A stretch of DNA of 64,000 nt, from positions 321,462 to 385,461 of the forward strand of contig CACRXP010000569.1 in the NCBI GenBank assembly GCA_902702965.1, written 5' to 3'. This document shows positions 42,188-52,298 of this stretch, piece after piece (position 1 is the stretch's first letter; every line of letters begins with the position of its first letter). The stretch comes from Spirometra erinaceieuropaei. Its lineage: Eukaryota > Platyhelminthes > Cestoda > Diphyllobothriidea > Diphyllobothriidae. The position numbers and the translations under genes were made by a program. The notes under the pieces were generated by a model, which had not been told where the DNA came from, made no database searches, and saw only the letters and a program-made list of their open reading frames with translations.

Positions 42188-42515
42188 GGAGCAAACGCTC
42201 CGGATGCAACCATCCGGTTCTGCAAAAAAATTTGTGGCATCAAAAAATTCTGACGTGGATAAAACGGGGTAGGACTTGGGGGAGGGAATGACGGGCAGGT
42301 AAACTGGTAACTATTGTTAGCTAACTTATTTTCAGTTGGAAATCCGCGGGGCAGATACTGCAACAATTCCCGCCGGAACGAAACTGAGGATCGGATGAAT
42401 TAACTGATTCAGTATGGACATTATCATGAGGAATAAATTGGTAAAACGGCCGTGGAGGAAACAGGTTAGGGGGTGGGGGACGCATTGTTACCATTGGAAC
42501 AAGAGGTCTATTAAA

Positions 42516-43165
42516 CTTTGACACCTTGGCGCAGTGAGACGATGGTTTGACTGTTGACGGCATCCACACACCGATGTCTCTTACCTCGTTGACCGACTCG
42601 AGTTTGTGACCTTCCATAAAGTAGTGAGATTCGAATCTCAACGGCCACCCCTGTTGCTCGATCGTAATCCGATAAGTTGGCATTTGTTAAGCTTGAGGTT
42701 AAGACACCATTCATCAAACCATTGCTGCAAGCGATTCAGATTGTCTTGTAACTGTAGAGAGTATTCCGGCTTCTCTATTGATTTCCACAAGTTGAGATCA
42801 TCAGCAAGCATTAAGCGCTCGCAGTTCAGACAGATCAGGCGGTCGTTCACATATATTAAGAACAGAAATGGACCCAAAACGCTCCCCTGCGGAATGCCTG
42901 TGTGGACGGATGCCCATTCCGATTTGGCGTTTTCAATACGCACACGCTGAGATCTGCCCGTAAGAAAATCGGCTAACAATTTCAACAGATTTCCATTAAC
43001 ACCCACTTAACGTTGTTTAAATATAAGTCGTCTGTGTGGAACACTGCGAAAAGCCTTTCTGAAGTCAGTGTACACGGCGTCGACTGATAAACCCATGTCG
43101 ATTGATTTCGCCCAACGCTCCACGGATACTATCGCGCTTCGAATTTTGTCTGAACTTTTCGACCC
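42516..43165 (-). pseudogene. LINE-B copy B4, RT middle segment
   Basis: The - strand carries VDAVYTDFRKAFRSVPHRRL (about 43110-43050, motif A), GVNGNLLKLLADFLTGRSQR, HTGIPQGSVLGPFLFLIYVN (motif B) and ERLMLADDLNLWKSIEKPEY (catalytic LADD), then EVRDIGVWMPSTVKPSSHCA up to the LINE-A border at 42516. A stop interrupts it near 43007. The upstream part of the same RT ends at 51703 and the downstream part resumes at 36873. Confidence 0.85.
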
Positions 43166-43746
43166 CGGGGGAATTCACCTTTATCGGGATTTATATCTAA
43201 TGGACGTTTTCAAGGCTCGTGGGTATTAAGAATCCGATTCGTCTTTGCGACCGATCCAATCTTGGAAATCTACACCAGGACTTGTGCGGGATAACCTACC
43301 TTCGTTCAGTCGCCTCTCTGCAACAGCACTGAGAAATCCCCAAAACCTTCGAAAGGCTGAGTCGTTTACCTCATATATTTGATCTGGTTGAAAATTCGTC
43401 TCATACCTTTCTGAAAACTGTTCGAAACTTGTAAAACCAGCAATGTTATTCAGAGGAATGCCCTCAAAACACGATGTAAAATGTTTGCCCCAGGCGGGAG
43501 TCAAACCCGAGCAGTCGCTCGGTCAGAAAACCGTTTTTACCACTAAGCCACTGATTCGCACCAATGTCGCCAAAACAAATGATAAATTATGTATTATACA
43601 TGATATTAATAACTGCAGTGTTGGACGTTCTGCTGCCAGACCAATGCCCGGAAAAAGGAGCAAAAAGGCTAGTGGCGTTGGGGGATGTCAAATACAACGA
43701 TGAAATCTGTACCACATGTTTCGGACTCATCTATTAATTTTCGAAA
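43166..43746. other. Uncertain stretch between LINE-B copies B4 and B2
   Basis: Probably the 5' UTR of B2, or a separate SINE. It holds a tRNA-like sequence at about 43485-43560 and, on the - strand after it, a 92-codon frame (43504-43226) with no recognised domain. GAATTCCCCCGGGGTCG near 43165 (complement) may be a SINE or LINE end. The B2 5' border is somewhere here. Confidence 0.4.
43485..43562 (-). tRNA. tRNA-like sequence, probably SINE head or pseudo-tRNA
   Basis: The - strand has TGGCTTAGTGG, a perfect pol III A box, and GGTTTGACTCC, one base from the B box, spaced about 40 bases apart. The T stem CGGG/CCCG and an anticodon-stem-like CGG/CCG can form. The acceptor stem pairs at about five of seven positions (GAATCAG with CTGGGGC), so it is not a clean functional tRNA. 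No CCA is expected. A tRNA-derived SINE is the likelier reading. Confidence 0.4.
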
Positions 43747-44837
43747 ATGAAGGGGGAGTTAAAAGGTTTAAAAGTGGAGGTAGAAAAGCTAATGAAGCTT
43801 GCTCACCACTTACGTGAAGAGAAGAAGCCGACGAATTCGGCAATCCAGAATCCGAAAAAAACATATGCAACCACGGCTTCTTTAGCCATATCAAACGCTG
43901 AAACTGACGACGGTTCGTCCAGGGAACCAGACACAGTTAAATTCCAATCTCTTAGGAGAGAAAAAGACCAGCCAAAGCGAACACAGATAACGAAGTAACA
44001 TCCCAGAAAAACAACGCGCGCCTCTGTAGGGTCCAAAAAACGAAGGCTGCTTATGTACACACAGATCAGCTGAGGAGGACGGCCAGGAGGCCTTCGAAAG
44101 ACCGCCGGAGGCCCCCAATTATGTTGAACAATAAAGATATCGGAACACCTTTTGGACCGAAAATTCAAGAGGAGGCTTCGAAAGAAACTGAGGTAAGCTT
44201 TTTCGACGAGCAACTCGGGAACACAGAAGAAAGGGTTATCAAAAAGAAGATAAATTAATCGTACACGGATCTCAGTCTCGCTAGTTCAATAGCTACTTTA
44301 TCCGGAGCCAGCGAAACAGGTAAACTGGAGAACAACGCTCAGTCACTCAAAATATGTGCGACAACAACGAGCGCTAGATTCAGTCGCAAGCAAAATGTAG
44401 ATATAAAAGGAGTACCCGAGTCAACAGCAACAATTCCAAAGGAGAGAGTCAAGCATGACTTAGACCTTCTTCAAGTGTATGCGAAAGCTTTGTTAAGAGA
44501 CGGTGAATCACTTAATCTTCTCAAAGCATTCCGAATAGGGAAGACTCAGTCAGCATCCGGTTCCAGTTCCCGGCCTCGACCCCCAAAAGTCATTTTGGAG
44601 ACTGAAGCACAGGCCCAGCTCCTGTTACAGAGAGAATCATCTCTGCGGGGTCAGCATCCTGAAGTTTTTTTTCATCCGGATTACGAGCCAAAAGAGCGAA
44701 TGAAACTGAGAGAGCTGATGACGGAGCTAGAAAAGCGGAGAAGCAGCGGCGAAACACACCTACAAGTCAAGAACGGACGAATAACTCACGTCAAAGGGAC
44801 ATTTCTCTGGGCGAAGGCCGTCATTCTGGCAGCCTGA
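43747..44837 (+). pseudogene. LINE-B copy B2 ORF1
   Basis: In pieces across frames: MKGELKGLKVEVEKLMKLAH (coiled-coil-like N-terminus, 43747-43998), then a frameshifted part with KTKAAYVHTDQLRRTARRPS and MLNNKDIGTPFG that matches B4 (54881-54513), then 44475-44837 with LLKAFRIGKTQSASG and PKVILETEAQAQLLLQRESS, an RRM-like block of CR1/L1-type ORF1 proteins that bind element RNA. The end WAKAVILAA is the same as in B3 (WRKPITLTA). Several stops; not functional. Confidence 0.75.
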
Positions 44838-44848
44838 GCAATGCAAAG

Positions 44849-45730
44849 GTGTCAATTTTAGAGGCTGTGAGCACCAGTGGTCATTGCCTAGAAATCTATT
44901 ACAATAACTATCAGAGTCTCCTCAACAAGCTAGATGAACTCAGATTACTAATCTCTGAACAGAAGTCTCACATAATTGTCTCAACAGAGACATGGTTAAC
45001 TGAGGAAATAAGTAGTAGCGAAGTCAGTATTGAAGGCTACCAACTGTTCCTTCGTGACAGATTTCAACGTAGAGGAGGAGGCACAGCGATTTATGTGTCA
45101 AATGAAATTCCGTGCTGTCAGCGAGAAATATCCGATGGGGCGCCGCAAAATTTTGAAATAATTTCATGCAAGATATATATCAAACAATTACCGACACTGA
45201 ACCTGTGTGTTGTCTACCGGCCTTCCAGCTCGAATGAAATCGCTGATATGGAATTACTTAGTGCACTGGATTTGTTATGTAAGCAGGGGAACTTACTGCT
45301 TCTGGGTGACTTTGACGCTCCAGGAATAGACTGAAACATTTCCCTAACAAACGTCCCGTCCACGTCATTTGACCACAAGCTACTACAACTCCCCCTGAAT
45401 AAATACCTCGCTCAAAACATACACTTCGGAACAGGAATGAGAGAAGGACAACGATCTAACTGGTTAGATCTCGTTTTCAGTAAATAAGAAGGAGTCATAA
45501 GGGAAGTGAATCCACAACCTCCACCCAGTTTGAGCGATCATATTGCTTTTACCTGCGTGTGCTCTCTCCTATCGAACCAACAACCAAAAATCAAGAGGCG
45601 CAGAAATATTTGGAAGGGTGACTTTAGCGCACTGAGACGTACTCTTTTGAAGGAAACCTGGTTAGTCAACAAGAAAGATGCAGATGAATTCTGGCAGTAC
45701 TTTCGCGGGATTCTAGAGCGTCTAATTTAG
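44849..45730 (+). pseudogene. LINE-B copy B2 endonuclease
   Basis: YNNYQSLLNKLDELRLLISE, IIVSTETWLTEEISSSEVSI (TETW, catalytic Glu), RFQRRGGGTAIYVS, LCVVYRPSSSNE and LLLLGDFDAPGID, then a TGA where Trp is expected (45332-45334). It resumes with SNWLDLVFSK then TAA, and SDHIAFTC (SDH motif) in 45506-45730. APE-like endonuclease with three frame breaks. The linker after GILERLI is lost where PLE2 starts. Confidence 0.85.
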
Positions 45731-45764
45731 AGGGCGCACATGGGAACAGGGTTTCGTCAATAGT

Positions 45765-46290
45765 CTATCCTTATCATGGTAGTGCCAGTTTTATCACGTG
45801 GTCCAACTGCTTACAGAGTTCTGGTTTCCTCCTCCGTATTGCAGCGGCCTCTGCAAAGTGCAAGAGACGCCCGGTCGTCGCCCGAAACAGGACCTTGAAT
45901 GCAACCACTGGGTCAACCGTATGGCCCGTGTCCACTAGGTGCTTTGTGATTGAGCTCCTGGGTACCTTATTTTCCGCCTTAAGCAGCCACTTCGGCATGT
46001 GTTCAGCTGGCCGAGTTGCCAACTGCCTTTGAGTGCATCCGATGTACTTGCATCCGCAACTACATGTAAACTCATAAATACAGTTTGATATGGCGTGCAT
46101 AGGCAAAATGTATTTAGCTGGTCTAACTGGGATGGCGGTTGTTGTGCTTATGAACAACATTTTAGAGGCGGCATACGTCCTTTCGATTGTGCACCGAAGT
46201 CGTCGTTTGATCACCTTTGACACGTTGTCACCCTTGAAGGGGAGGTAGATGGTCACGGACTTTTTAGATCTCGGTTTTTCAATCGGTTTT
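45765..46290 (-). mobile_element. Penelope-like fragment PLE2, antisense in LINE-B copy B2
   Basis: A - strand GIY-YIG part of a PLE lying between the endonuclease and RT of B2. About 150 codons of the B2 linker, present in B3, are missing at this site, so the insertion came with a deletion, or a later deletion removed flanks of both. No RT part is present. Confidence 0.8.
45774..46256 (-). pseudogene. PLE2 GIY-YIG endonuclease domain
   Basis: 160 codons: MTIYLPFKGDNVSKVIKRRL (end of RT linker), NCIYEFTCSCGCKYIGCTQR (GIY-YIG with CSCG lead), LATRPAEHMPKWL and SSITKHLVDTGHTVDPVVAF, with AEAAAIRRRKPELCKQ holding the catalytic Glu region. All key motifs look intact, and the domain differs clearly from PLE1 and PLE3, so it is a separate family. 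Only the 3' end of the element remains. Confidence 0.85.
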
Positions 46291-46327
46291 TACGGAGGAG
46301 TCCTCAGAAGACAATCAACAGTTTGAA

Positions 46328-47736
46328 ATGGACGGAGGCAGCCGGGAGTTTCATATGCGCCAAGATACTGCCCTCATTGAAACCGTCGTCTTTTCCATCG
46401 AAGAAGTAAGACGCGTCCTCAGTCAAATAAAACCTGATAAGTCTCCTGGACCCGACGGAATTCCCGGGTTGATACTTAAGGAGCTATCAACAGAGCTGTC
46501 AAAGCCTCTTTCGACTCTTTTTGGGCTGTCAATGAGAACAGGAAGGCTGCCCTCACAGTGGAAGACAGCTAACCTCGTTCCATTGCATAAGGGAGGTAGC
46601 AGGATGACAGCAAGCAGCTTTAGGCCTGTTAGCTTAACTCGTCTCCCTTGCAAAACGATGGAAGCTATAGTAAAGAGCGCTATACAGCAATTTTGTGAAG
46701 AAAATAACACCTTGCAGGATTTTCAACATGGCTTCCGGGGGACGTTTCTGTTTCTCAAACCTGCTAGCTTGTCTGGAGATCTGGACCGGGGCTCTAGAAG
46801 AGGGTTTTGAGGTCGATGTCGTGTATATCGATTTCAGCAAGCTTTCGATACTGTTCCGCACCAAAGCCTTCTTCACAAATTGAACGACATCGGCATCCGG
46901 GGAGATCTTCTGAACTGGATTAGGGAGTTCCTGGTTGGTCGGAAACAACGTGTCTGTATCGGAGATGATATGTCAGAATGGGTGAACGTGACCAGTGGTG
47001 TGCATCAAGGCTCAGTTCTGGGACCATTTATCTGCATCCTTTATGCTAAAGACAACCTTCAGAAACTCGACTGCGGCAAAATAATGTTTGCAGACGACGT
47101 TAAGCCCTGGCAAGTCATTAAGGGGCCGAATGATCAGAGATCACTTCAAGATAATCTGCACCGACTGAAAACGTGGTCGGGGAAAGGGCTTCTAGATTTC
47201 AATGTGGAGAAGTGTGCCGTCCTTCATCTGCGTCCAACCAACTCTCATTCAAATGAGAGCCTGAAGACATATCACCTGAAAGATATAAGGCTCCCCGAAG
47301 AATCTTCACAGAAGGATCTCGGGGTTTGGATACAGAATAACCTGAAACCAACACTGCAGTGACACAAGGCTGCAAAAAACGCCATGGGAGTGCTGCATGC
47401 AATCAGGAGGGCGTTCGTAACCTTTGACCAAGACCTTTTTGGGAGAGTTTACGGCACTTTTGTTCGGCCCCACTTAGAATATGGCATACAAGCGTGGCGG
47501 CCATGGCTAGTAAAGGACAAAGCATGCCTCGAACGGGTACAACGGCGTGCAACAAACCTGGAAAATGGTCTAAAAAGCCAATCCTACACAGATAGACTGA
47601 ATTGCCTTAGTTTATTCCCTCTGTATTACAGGCTGCAAAGAGGTGATCTTATCCTCGTCTGCACAGACAGACTGAATTGCCTTAGTTTATTCCCTCTCTG
47701 TTACAGGCAGCAAAGAGGTGATCTTATCCTCGTCAG
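46328..47736 (+). pseudogene. LINE-B copy B2 reverse transcriptase
   Basis: Three frames: 46328-46810 (KPDKSPGPDGIPGLILKELS, WKTANLVPLHKGGS, SSFRPVSLTRLPCKTMEAIV), 46695-46883 (VDVVYIDFSK, motif A, with a deletion after it), 46880-47362 (VTSGVHQGSVLGPFICILYA, motif B; KIMFADDVKPWQVIKG, catalytic FADD), then after a stop 47384 on (RVYGTFVRPHLEYGIQAWRP). The end carries a 75-base in-frame tandem duplication (47587-47736) and is then cut by B3. The last RT codons resume at 51367. Not functional. Confidence 0.88.
47587..47736. repeat. 75-bp in-frame tandem duplication at the B3 insertion border
   Basis: Two 75-base units (CACAGATAGACTGAATTGCC and CACAGACAGACTGAATTGCC starts) differ at a few bases and code TDRLNCLSLFPLYYRLQRGD and TDRLNCLSLFPLCYRQQRGD. 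The second unit ends at the junction with LINE-B copy B3. Confidence 0.9.
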
Positions 47737-47775
47737 TCATGCGTTAGTCCTGCTGAATCAAACCTTCCTAAATCG

Positions 47776-48260
47776 GTGGAAGTTTGTAGCCGGGATGCAA
47801 GCGATGAAGACTCTGCGGGTATGATTAAACCACAAGGCCGTCTAGTTGATCGCAGTAAATGCATCGTTATAAAGGGCATGCCTGAGTCTGCTTCCGACAC
47901 TCCAAAGGACAGAATACAGCATGACATAGAAATATTCCAGGAATATCTCAAATCGATCTTAGTAGGAGACTTGAAAGTCACAGTATTAAAGGTTTTCAGG
48001 ATGGGCCAAATAAAAGACTCAAAACAAGAACCAGACCTACCGAGACCGTTAAAAATTGTCTTTGAGAATGACGGACAAGCGTAGCTACTTTTAATCAGTT
48101 TTTTTCGGCGGGACTTTTCACCCGCGGAGCGAGAAAAATGGAGGGGGCTCAAATTGGAAGTCCTCAGGAGGTCGAGTCTGGGCGAGCCAAATCTCAGAGT
48201 AGTGGACGGAAAAATTATACGCGTTCAGAGGTCATTCCTCTGGAGAAAGCCCATAACTCT
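47776..48260 (+). pseudogene. LINE-B copy B3 ORF1 C-terminal part
   Basis: CIVIKGMPESASDTPKDRIQ and VTVLKVFRMGQIKDS with PRPLKIVFENDGQA then a TAG (48082-48084), and onward in the same frame FRRDFSPAEREKWRGLKLEV and FLWRKPITLTA. This is the RNA-binding RRM-like half of the ORF1 protein, as in B2. The 5' half was lost at insertion. The ORF1 end lies just upstream of the ORF2 start at 48276. Confidence 0.75.
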
Positions 48261-48275
48261 AACAGCTTAGGAGTG

Positions 48276-49903
48276 ATGGAAAGCAGTTCATCCCGATCAG
48301 CTTCGACCTGCTTTTGCATTCCATCCCAGGAAATGGATAAACGACTGTATGCTGGAGTTGCTCGTGCCAAATTGAGATTTTTGTATACCAATGCTCAAAG
48401 TCTCGTTTCGAAGATCGACGAACTCAAAGCGATAGTACCAGAAAGAATCCCTGACGTCATCGCCATAACGGAAACTTGGCTTAATGCCGAAATCCTGGAT
48501 GCTGAGATTTCGATACCGGGTTACCAGCTGTTTCGTGGAGACCGTCAAAATAGGCTGGGCGGAGGAGTAATCGTATATGTAGGGGAAGGAATTTCAGCAG
48601 TTGAAAGAGCCCACACCCTCTCCCTTGAATATGAATCCGTCTGGATAAGATAAAGAAGAGCAATGCACAAAATCTAGAATTTCTGGCGATTTACAGACCA
48701 CCAAACCTTCTGAGTGCAGGTGATGAGTCGCTCCTTGGTTTAGTCAAAGACGTAGCTAGCCACCAAGAGGTACTTATTGCTGGGGATTTTAACGCACCTG
48801 CAATAGAGTGGGAAACTACGGCAGTTAACGGTGGGCCAGCCTCTTTCAGCAATAAGCTACTGGACCTCACACTCGATCTCCCTCTGGCGCAACATGTGAA
48901 GGTACCAACAAGATTTCGAGAGAACCAGAGAGCAAATTGTCTAGACCTAGTTTTCACTAAAGACTTCTCTAATATCGACGAAGTGTATTCCAATGCACCT
49001 CTCGAGAAAAGTGACCATACTACGCTACTATGGGATTACTCGCTCTTCTCTAAACGTCAGAAGAGAACAGAGGGCCAACCTAATATATGGAAGGCCGATT
49101 TTAATACGATGAGGAATGAATTGCTGTCCGTGAATTGGGACCAAATACTCAGGGGAGATCCGGAGGACGACTGGAGATCTTTTAAGACGATTTCACTCGA
49201 TCTGATTAGGCGCTGTTGTCCACCTAAAGTACAAAAAACAACTAGTCGACCTGCTTGGTTAACTAGAAATCTAAATAGGCAGCTACGGAAGAAAGGCAAA
49301 AAATGGAAAATATTCAGGGAAACTGCCTCAACAGCGCATTTCGAAGAATTTCGTCGTCAACGCAATGCCGTCAAAAAATGTATCCGTCAGGCACGGAAGG
49401 AGTATGAATCCAAAATTATCCGACAGGCTGAACAGAAACCTAAGATTTTGTTTCACTATCTTAACAGTAGACTGAAAAATATGGACCCGGTCGCGGTGCT
49501 GAAGGATGATAATGGTGTAGAGATCACTGAGAACAGCGAGAAAGCCGAATACTTAGGACAGCATTTTGCCTCGGTTTTTACTAGAGAAACAGAGTTTCGC
49601 AGTCGCAGTGCTAGCAGTGTTGTTCAGACTGTTGGTCCCGTGCTTGACTCCATACTGTTCCCGACAGCTGTCGTGGAAAGGGAGCTGAAAAATCTCAAGG
49701 AAGCAAAGTCCTCGGGTCCGGACAATATACCGGCCAAATTCTTGAAAGAACTGGCGAATGAACTCTCCAAACCACTGGCGCACATCTTCCGCTCGTCATT
49801 CGAATTAGGGAGTTTGCCATCGGAATGGAAGACAGCAAATAGCTTTCGATATACTAGGGCGGGACTCGCACTAATGCTAGCAATTACCGGCCTGTTAGTC
49901 TAA
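48276..49903 (+). pseudogene. LINE-B copy B3 ORF2: endonuclease and linker
   Basis: From MESSSSRSASTCFCIP: LRFLYTNAQSLVSKIDELKA, VIAITETWLNAEILDAEISI (TETW), RLGGGVIVYVGEGI, then a frameshift near 48650, LAIYRPPNLLSAGDES, VLIAGDFNAPAIEWE (GDFN), CLDLVFTKDFSNIDEV and SDHTTLLWDY (SDH). The linker WLTRNLNRQLRKKGKKWKIF and the RT start KSSGPDNIPAKFLKELANEL follow to a second frameshift near 49840. APE-like nuclease with all catalytic motifs readable, but in two frames. Confidence 0.88.
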
Positions 49904-49923
49904 CCTGTATCTGCTGTAAAATA

Positions 49924-51258
49924 ATGGAGGCCATAGTTAAGAAAGCAACTATGGAGTTCCTGGAGCATGTCAAGTCAGTTTTAAGTCAAGGCCATTTAAT
50001 CTCAGACCTGCAGCACGGCTTCAGACAGAACCGCTCGTGCCTTTCCAGTTTATTGCTCTCGACGGAGCAATGGACTTGTGCACTGGACGAGGATGGTAGG
50101 GTCGATGTCATCTACACAGACTTCAAAAAAGCGTTCGACAGCGTCCCACATAAACGCCTAATCTACAAACTTTCTGAAATTGGGATAAGAGGAACGCTGC
50201 TGACATGGATAACAGATTTTCTTACCGGGAGATCGCAAACCGTGTGCATTGAGGCCTCAAGGTCAACTTCTACTCCCGTTCTAAGTGGTGTACCCCAGGG
50301 CTCTGTTTTAGGGCCGTTGCTATTCCTGGTTTACATTAACGACTGCGTCGACGACCTGGGATGCGGCGTCATCATGTTTGCTAACGATGTTAGGCTGTGG
50401 AGACCCATCAGATCTGACGAAGACAGGTACGCGCTTCAAGACAGTCTCAACCGTCTGAACAGTTGGTCAGCTCGCTGGCTCCTCAATTTTAATGTGGACA
50501 AATGTGTGGTCCTGAGACTGCGCACCAGACGGACCAGTAAGGAGGGCGATTCCTTTCAATACGTCCTTGGTGGTCAGCCCCTTTCAAATGTTGTGAAACA
50601 AAAAGACCTGGGCGTCCTTATGACCTCCTCGCTGAAACCATCATCACAGTGTCAAAGGGCAGCCAAAAGTGCGATAAGGGTGTTATTTGCGCTGAGGCGA
50701 GGATTTGTGCAGATCGACAAGGAGCTGTTCGGAAAAACCTATGGGGCATTCGTCCGGTCTCACTTAGAGTATGCAGTTCAGGCCTGGCGACCGTTGTTGA
50801 AGAAAGATTATCAACGACTGGAAAGAGTTCAGGCGATGGCTACGAAGATGGTCAAGAATCCTCATCATTTGCCTTACGAAACCAGGCTGACCGAACTAAA
50901 TCTGTTTCCTCTAAATTACAGGCAACTGCGCGGCGATCTCATTCAAACCTACAGGATTGTCAGAAGCCGTGAGTGTGCCCTAGAGTTTGATGAATTCTTC
51001 GAATTCGCCGGGACTGACCGGCTGCGTGGTCATCCCTTCAAACTGCAAATGAAGCGGGCTCATTCGGACGTCCGACGGAACGCCTTCTCTCACAGGGTCA
51101 TCGGGGCATGGAATGGACTCCCTGATGCCGTCGTTCTTTCCGAAAGTGTCAAATCCTTTAAGTGCAGACTAGATGCTCATTTTTTGAGGACCTACTGTGC
51201 ATATAATAATGATTGTTTTAGCGGCGGCAGTTTGCGCCTGGCTCACACTTACCGCTAA
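49924..51258 (+). pseudogene. LINE-B copy B3 reverse transcriptase (444 codons)
   Basis: DLQHGFRQNRSCLSSLLLST, VDVIYTDFKKAFDSVPHKRL (motif A), LSGVPQGSVLGPLLFLVYIN (motif B) and GVIMFANDVRLWRPI (motif C), then the thumb and C-terminal AFSHRVIGAWNGLPDAVVLS. Motif C has Asn (AAC 50383-50385) in place of the first catalytic Asp of FADD, which should abolish polymerisation. The frame begins inside the RT after the frameshift near 49840. The most complete LINE-B polymerase here and the best reference for the others. Confidence 0.92.
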
Positions 51259-51366
51259 CTTTTTAACTTTTCGCATTTGCTGATGTAATTGATGAGTTTA
51301 TTTCTGTTTGTCGATATGAATAGGGAGCTCAAGGGCGAAAGCCTCATTCCCTCTATAAACTGACTT

Positions 51367-51702
51367 AAATGGCCTTGAGCATGGACTTAAATTTGAGGAC
51401 ATGTTTCAGTGGCACCTTTCACCCAATTGTCGTGGTCACTTGATGAAGTTACGGACAACAATGGCCAGGCCGAATCTTCGTTCTGAATTTTTCACGCAGA
51501 GGGTAGTGGAGAAATGGGACGATATCCCACGACCTGCAAATATTTTCTCTGATACAATGCTACTCAATTGAATCAAGTACTGTTTTAATGGCGAATATTT
51601 TAATTGTTCGTGTACAGTTATTTCTTATAAGCTGACATGTAATCAGTAGGATTTTTAAAGGCCTTGCCTATGATCCTTACCAAATAAACTGAATGAACTA
51701 AG
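51367..51702 (+). mobile_element. LINE-B copy B2, 3' end after the B3 insertion
   Basis: Resumes B2's RT C-terminus: GLEHGLKFEDMFQWHLSPNC, RGHLMKLRTTMARPNLRSEF and VVEKWDDIPRPANIFSD then TGA, then 3' UTR ending ATAAACTGAATGAACT. The RIVRGLEHGL junction expected in the family is split by B3. Sequence beyond 51702 belongs to B4 on the other strand. Confidence 0.82.
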
Positions 51703-52247
51703 GTTAGTAAGACAGGATCAACCCCTTCAAAATCCATGCTGAAGCAAACTGAGCAAGTGATTTTCTTCAAGATGCCGCATCAGCTCCGTTTTTATTATCT
51801 TTTCCACCACCATGCAACAGATACTTGTGAGACTCAGTTGTCTGAAACTATTTGGGGCTGTTCTCTCATCACCTTTATATATGGGCTTATATTTGCTTTC
51901 TTCCAGTCCGGTCTCCATCGAAGTTCTGAAGATCCTGAATAACGGAGAGGCCAGTGGGTCTGAGAGTTCATTCAGGACTTTTGCGAGTACGCCGTCCGGA
52001 CCAGGGGATTTAGTGGGCTGTAGTTGATTCAAAGTTTTCCTTTCCGTGTCTGTTGTGAAGTCCACCGTGCTAATTGTATTTCTGGGTTTAACAATTGGGG
52101 TGTAAACTCTTTCATCAAAAGCTCGGAATACGCAGACGTGAAGAAATCGGATATCAGGTTCGCCTCGTCTGAGTTATCAGACAACGTATTTCCCTGGCGA
52201 TCTTTTAGATAGGGAATGCAGTCCCGATTGCGTTTCGCCTTGTTCAC
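51703..52247 (-). pseudogene. LINE-B copy B4 RT N-terminal part and linker
   Basis: 52247-52029 has NKAKRNRDCIPYLKDRQGNT (linker), 52065-51727 has QLQPTKSPGPDGVLAKVLNE, FRQLSLTSICCMVVEKIIKT and HLLSLLQHGF, matching B3 49700-50020. Two TGA stops follow within GFxRGxSCLTNL. A one-base frameshift lies between the two frames. Motif A and later motifs are at 43165-42516. Confidence 0.82.
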
Positions 52248-52298
52248 GTATCCAAAGAATTTGTTGCATTTTGCGGGAGATTTTTTAGAAGTTTTGAC

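Larger units (their letters stand above)
36874..42515 (-). mobile_element. LINE-A copy A1 (CR1/Jockey type), carrying PLE1
   Basis: Reads on the - strand: end of an upstream region with a Cys-rich patch (about 42515-42320, GGNCCSICPADF), endonuclease start (42187-41730), PLE1 insertion (41717-39610), endonuclease end (39597-39051), reverse transcriptase (39020-37173), a 3' UTR, and an ATTT microsatellite tail at 36874. Both borders carry CTTT (36870-36873 and 42516-42519), a possible 4-base target duplication within LINE-B copy B4. About 3.5 kb without the PLE. Endonuclease and RT share one frame once PLE1 and one target copy are ignored, with two stops (TGA 39560-39558, TAG 39053-39051). Confidence 0.85.
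47737..51366 (+). mobile_element. LINE-B copy B3 (CR1/Jockey type), 5'-truncated, nested in B2
   Basis: Order: ORF1 remnant (47776-48260), endonuclease (48276 to about 49050), linker, RT (to 51258) and 3' UTR ending CTCTATAAACTGACTTAAA at 51366. B2 sequence lies on both sides: its RT stops at 47736 and resumes at 51367 (GLEHGLKFEDMFQ). About 3.6 kb. The 3' 230 bases are nearly identical to B1 at 20148-20379. Frameshifts and a changed catalytic residue make it inactive. Confidence 0.88.

Noticed and set aside
43803..44213. 136-codon - strand frame
   Set aside because: Shadow of LINE-B ORF1 on the + strand; composition follows the antisense of that coding region.
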